Positions 6,861 to 8,411 of a DNA stretch of 8,411 nucleotides are shown piece by piece. The DNA is from Deltaproteobacteria bacterium (lineage in GTDB: Bacteria > Desulfobacterota > SM23-61). Position 1 is the stretch's first letter; every line of letters starts with the position of its first letter. The position numbers and the translations under genes were made by a program. The stretch is taken from positions 1-8,411 of the forward strand of contig JAOUFX010000093.1 of assembly GCA_029857975.1 (NCBI GenBank), written 5' to 3'. A model generated the notes under the pieces. It saw only the letters and a program-made list of their open reading frames with translations. It was not told the DNA's origin and ran no database searches.

Positions 6861-6932
6861 TCAGATCCAGGTAGAAAATATTTCATCCCATGCTTGAACC
6901 AGCCGGTCGATCTCCTCGGCAGGTATCTTTTT
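6861..6932 (-). pseudogene. Possible relic of the argD 3' end
   Basis: Between argB and argF a short open stretch encodes a protein-like tail, KKIPAEEIDRLVQAWDEIF followed by five more residues and a stop. It has normal codon use and an amphipathic helix pattern. It resembles the last helix of class III aminotransferases such as ArgD (a hydrophobic-I-x-x-E-E-I-D-x-x-V/L-x-x-x-D-E-x-L pattern). argD lies between argB and argF in some related clusters. No start codon or enzyme body is present: upstream the frame runs into the heptamer array and then out of frame through argB. A chance match remains quite possible over so short a stretch. Confidence 0.25.
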
Positions 6933-6941
6933 CCCTTTTCT

Positions 6942-6969
6942 CCTTGCGCCTCGCGCCTTACGCCTTGCG
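6942..6969. repeat. Heptamer array immediately after argB
   Basis: On the plus strand four units, CCTTGCG, CCTCGCG, CCTTACG and CCTTGCG, follow in exact 7-base phase and begin four bases after the argB stop codon. The first and last units are identical. The consensus CCTYRCG is unlike the heptamer of the dapF-dapB spacer. It is GC-rich and without a T run, so it does not look like a terminator. Confidence 0.7.
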
Positions 6970-6973
6970 GTCT

Positions 6974-7855
6974 TTAATAGATCTGCGTTCCGATTCCCTC
7001 GTCCGTAAAGATCTCCAGCAAGATCGCATGTTTTACCCGGCCGTCGATGATGTGGGTTTTTTTCACACCCTCCTGGAGGGCCTGTAAACAACAATTCACC
7101 TTGGGAATCATTCCCCCGCTGATGGCTCCTTCCTTGAGATAACGTCCGGCCATCTCGGCATTCATCGTGGAGATCAGCTTTTTCTCTCCATCGAGGACCC
7201 CCTCAACATCGGTGAGCAGAATGAATTTTTCTGCCTTCAGGGAGGCGGCGACTTTCCCGGCTACCAGGTCAGCGTTGATGTTATACATCTCTCCTGCCGG
7301 CCCGACCCCCACCGGAGCGATGACTGGAATCCATTTGTTGTTCATGATGTTCTCAATTAATGCGGGGTTAATGGTTTCTACTTCGCCGACCAAGCCGATG
7401 TCCAATAGCTCTTTTTCCTCGGCATCTTTTCCCCGCCGGGGAATCCAGAGCTTTCTCGCCCGAATGAGGTTTCCGTCCATGCCGGACAGGCCCACCGCCT
7501 GACCGCCGCGTTGATTGATCAGGGAGACAATTTCTTTATTGATCTTGCCTACCAGAACCATTTGCACGATGTCCATGGTCTCCTCATCGGTAACTCGCAT
7601 GCCCTCTACGAACTTTGATTTTTTACCGATTTTTCCCAGCATGCCGTCGATTTGCGGCCCGCCCCCATGGACGATGACCGGATTGAGCCCGATGTAGCGC
7701 ATCAAAACGACATCCCGGACGAAGCTCACTTTAAGGTCCTCGTCCTCCATGGCGTGTCCCCCATACTTGATGACGATCGTTTTGTTGAAGAAACGTTGCA
7801 TGTACGGCAACGCTTCCAGGAGAACGTCGGCCTTATCGATCCAGTTCTGCTGCAT
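6974..7855 (-). CDS. argB: Acetylglutamate kinase, probably the arginine-inhibited type
   Basis: ArgB phosphorylates N-acetylglutamate with ATP, the second step of arginine synthesis. The protein is 293 residues. VIKYGGHAM (28-36) carries the phosphate-binding lysine at 30, HGGGPQI (63-69) is the glycine-rich acetylglutamate loop, and GGMIPK (247-252) carries the second conserved lysine. About 24 residues before the first strand form an N-terminal helix ([19 protein letters not shown]), and the C-terminus has [23 protein letters not shown]. In the family both are seen in hexameric enzymes inhibited by arginine, such as those of Pseudomonas aeruginosa and Thermotoga, and the helix is missing from the E. 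coli enzyme. Feedback control by arginine is therefore inferred. AAGGA lies 8 bases before the ATG. hslU is upstream across a 163-base spacer. Confidence 0.96.
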   Translation of the reverse strand: MQQNWIDKADVLLEALPYMQRFFNKTIVIKYGGHAMEDEDLKVSFVRDVVLMRYIGLNPVIVHGGGPQIDGMLGKIGKKSKFVEGMRVTDEETMDIVQMVLVGKINKEIVSLINQRGGQAVGLSGMDGNLIRARKLWIPRRGKDAEEKELLDIGLVGEVETINPALIENIMNNKWIPVIAPVGVGPAGEMYNINADLVAGKVAASLKAEKFILLTDVEGVLDGEKKLISTMNAEMAGRYLKEGAISGGMIPKVNCCLQALQEGVKKTHIIDGRVKHAILLEIFTDEGIGTQIY

Positions 7856-7905
7856 CTTTCTTTTCCTTATGATTTTTTAACTCCATTGTATAGGAAATAC
7901 CTTTT

Positions 7906-7992
7906 GGGACACGGATGTTCACAGAAAGTCGCTTAGCGCTATGCGCATAGCGTCTTTTTTATTTCTGCGGTTATCTGCGTAAATCTGCGTCC
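7906..7992. repeat. Decamer-based inverted repeat, copy B (hslU-argB spacer)
   Basis: The left arm (7906-7927) begins GGGACACGGAT and ends CACAGAAA. The right arm (7962-7992) begins TTTCTGCGG and ends ATCTGCGTCC, with the TCTGCGT unit repeated at exactly 10 bases. The outer and inner ends of the arms pair, and the left arm lacks about 9-10 bases that the right arm has. The GGGACAC-type and GGACGC-type ends match those of copy A at 2018-2097, but in the opposite order, so the two copies are inverted relative to each other. The loop holds a perfect 16-base palindrome, CGCTATGCGCATAGCG (7937-7952), followed on the plus strand by TCTTTTTT; copy A lacks this. It fills much of the spacer between hslU and argB; the remaining bases are AT-rich with no clear promoter. 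Confidence 0.8.
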
Positions 7993-8018
7993 GAATAAAT
8001 TTAAACTTGAAATTGCCG

Positions 8019-8411
8019 TTATAGGATATACCGGCTAAGATCCTCATCCTTGATGATTTCACTAAGCTTATCCCGGACGTATTGGGCATCCAACAAAATA
8101 TTTTTTTCTGCCCGCTCGGGGGCATCAAAAGAGATTTCGTCCAAAAGTCTTTCCATAATGGTATGCAGGCGGCGGGCGCCGATATTTTCAGTACGCTGAT
8201 TCACCAAGGTGGCGATCTCGGCAATTTCAGCAATGGCCTCTCCCGTGAAACCCATTTTGATGGACTCGGTGGCCAATAAGGCCGTGTACTGCTTGATCAG
8301 GGCGTTCTTGGGTTCGGTAAGAATGCGGACGAAATCATCCCGGCTCAAGGTATCTAACTCCACCCGGATGGGAAATCGACCCTGCAGCTCCGGAATCAAG
8401 TCCGAGGGCTT
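8019..8411 (-). CDS. hslU: HslU, ATPase subunit of the HslVU protease (C-terminal part)
   Basis: HslU is the AAA+ hexameric unfoldase that feeds substrates to the HslV peptidase. Only the last 130 residues are in the window; the gene runs off the end at 8411. The visible part begins [19 protein letters not shown], the end of the large AAA domain with the conserved Q-G-R-F-P-x-R-V-E-L, continues through the small alpha domain, which has the sensor-2 stretch [13 protein letters not shown], and ends EDLSRYIL. HslU ends in this way because the C-terminal tail inserts between HslV subunits to activate them. No defect is seen. hslV would be expected just upstream, outside the window. Confidence 0.96.
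   Translation of the reverse strand, partial: KPSDLIPELQGRFPIRVELDTLSRDDFVRILTEPKNALIKQYTALLATESIKMGFTGEAIAEIAEIATLVNQRTENIGARRLHTIMERLLDEISFDAPERAEKNILLDAQYVRDKLSEIIKDEDLSRYIL

Noticed and set aside
7884..7895. TATACA as a -10 box for argB
   Set aside because: No acceptable -35 element lies 15-19 bases upstream, so a promoter call is not supported.
7856..8018. ArgR operator upstream of argB
   Set aside because: No pair of ARG-box-like TGAAT/ATTCA half-sites was seen in the spacer.

Overview
The window reads as the chromosome of a Gram-negative bacterium, most likely Desulfobacterota (Deltaproteobacteria)-like. The support is gene order (hslU - argB - argF - argG - lipoprotein - lysA - dapF - dapB, close to the arrangement I recall from Geobacter and relatives), a lipoprotein signal peptide, and iterated intergenic repeats of a kind common in that group. 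This assignment is inference; no rRNA or marker gene is present. All genes lie on the minus strand, so they are transcribed from high to low coordinates. Long plus-strand reading frames are shadows of these genes.

Layout in transcription order: the 3' end of hslU (8411-8019); a 163-base spacer with an inverted repeat; argB (7855-6974); a spacer with a heptamer array and a short possible relic of argD; argF (6767-5850); a spacer with nested repeats; argG (5769-4531); a lipoprotein gene overlapping argG by 4 bases (4534-3449); a short spacer with a good sigma-70-type promoter; lysA (3372-2116); a spacer with a second copy of the hslU-argB type inverted repeat; dapF (1990-1166); a heptamer spacer; dapB (1120-305); an octamer inverted repeat; and the first 64 codons of a DRE-TIM metallolyase (192-1).

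The genes form two amino-acid modules. ArgB, ArgF and ArgG carry out the acetylglutamate kinase, ornithine carbamoyltransferase and argininosuccinate synthase steps of arginine synthesis. DapB, DapF and LysA carry out the dihydrodipicolinate reductase, epimerase and decarboxylase steps that yield meso-diaminopimelate for peptidoglycan and lysine. The outer-membrane-type lipoprotein between them has an LptM (YifL)-like start and three fibronectin-III-like repeats. argD, argH and dapA, which sit in this type of cluster in some relatives, are not present here.

The enzymes are ordinary. The more unusual material is in the spacers: every true spacer except the lysA promoter region carries an iterated 7-, 8- or 10-base motif or nested repeats, belonging to several unrelated families. 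Two of these inverted repeats are followed by seven Ts and then almost at once by the next gene's ribosome binding site, a geometry that would suit termination or attenuation. I found no CRISPR array, tRNA, rRNA, transposase or phage gene, and nothing that amounts to a new multi-gene system.
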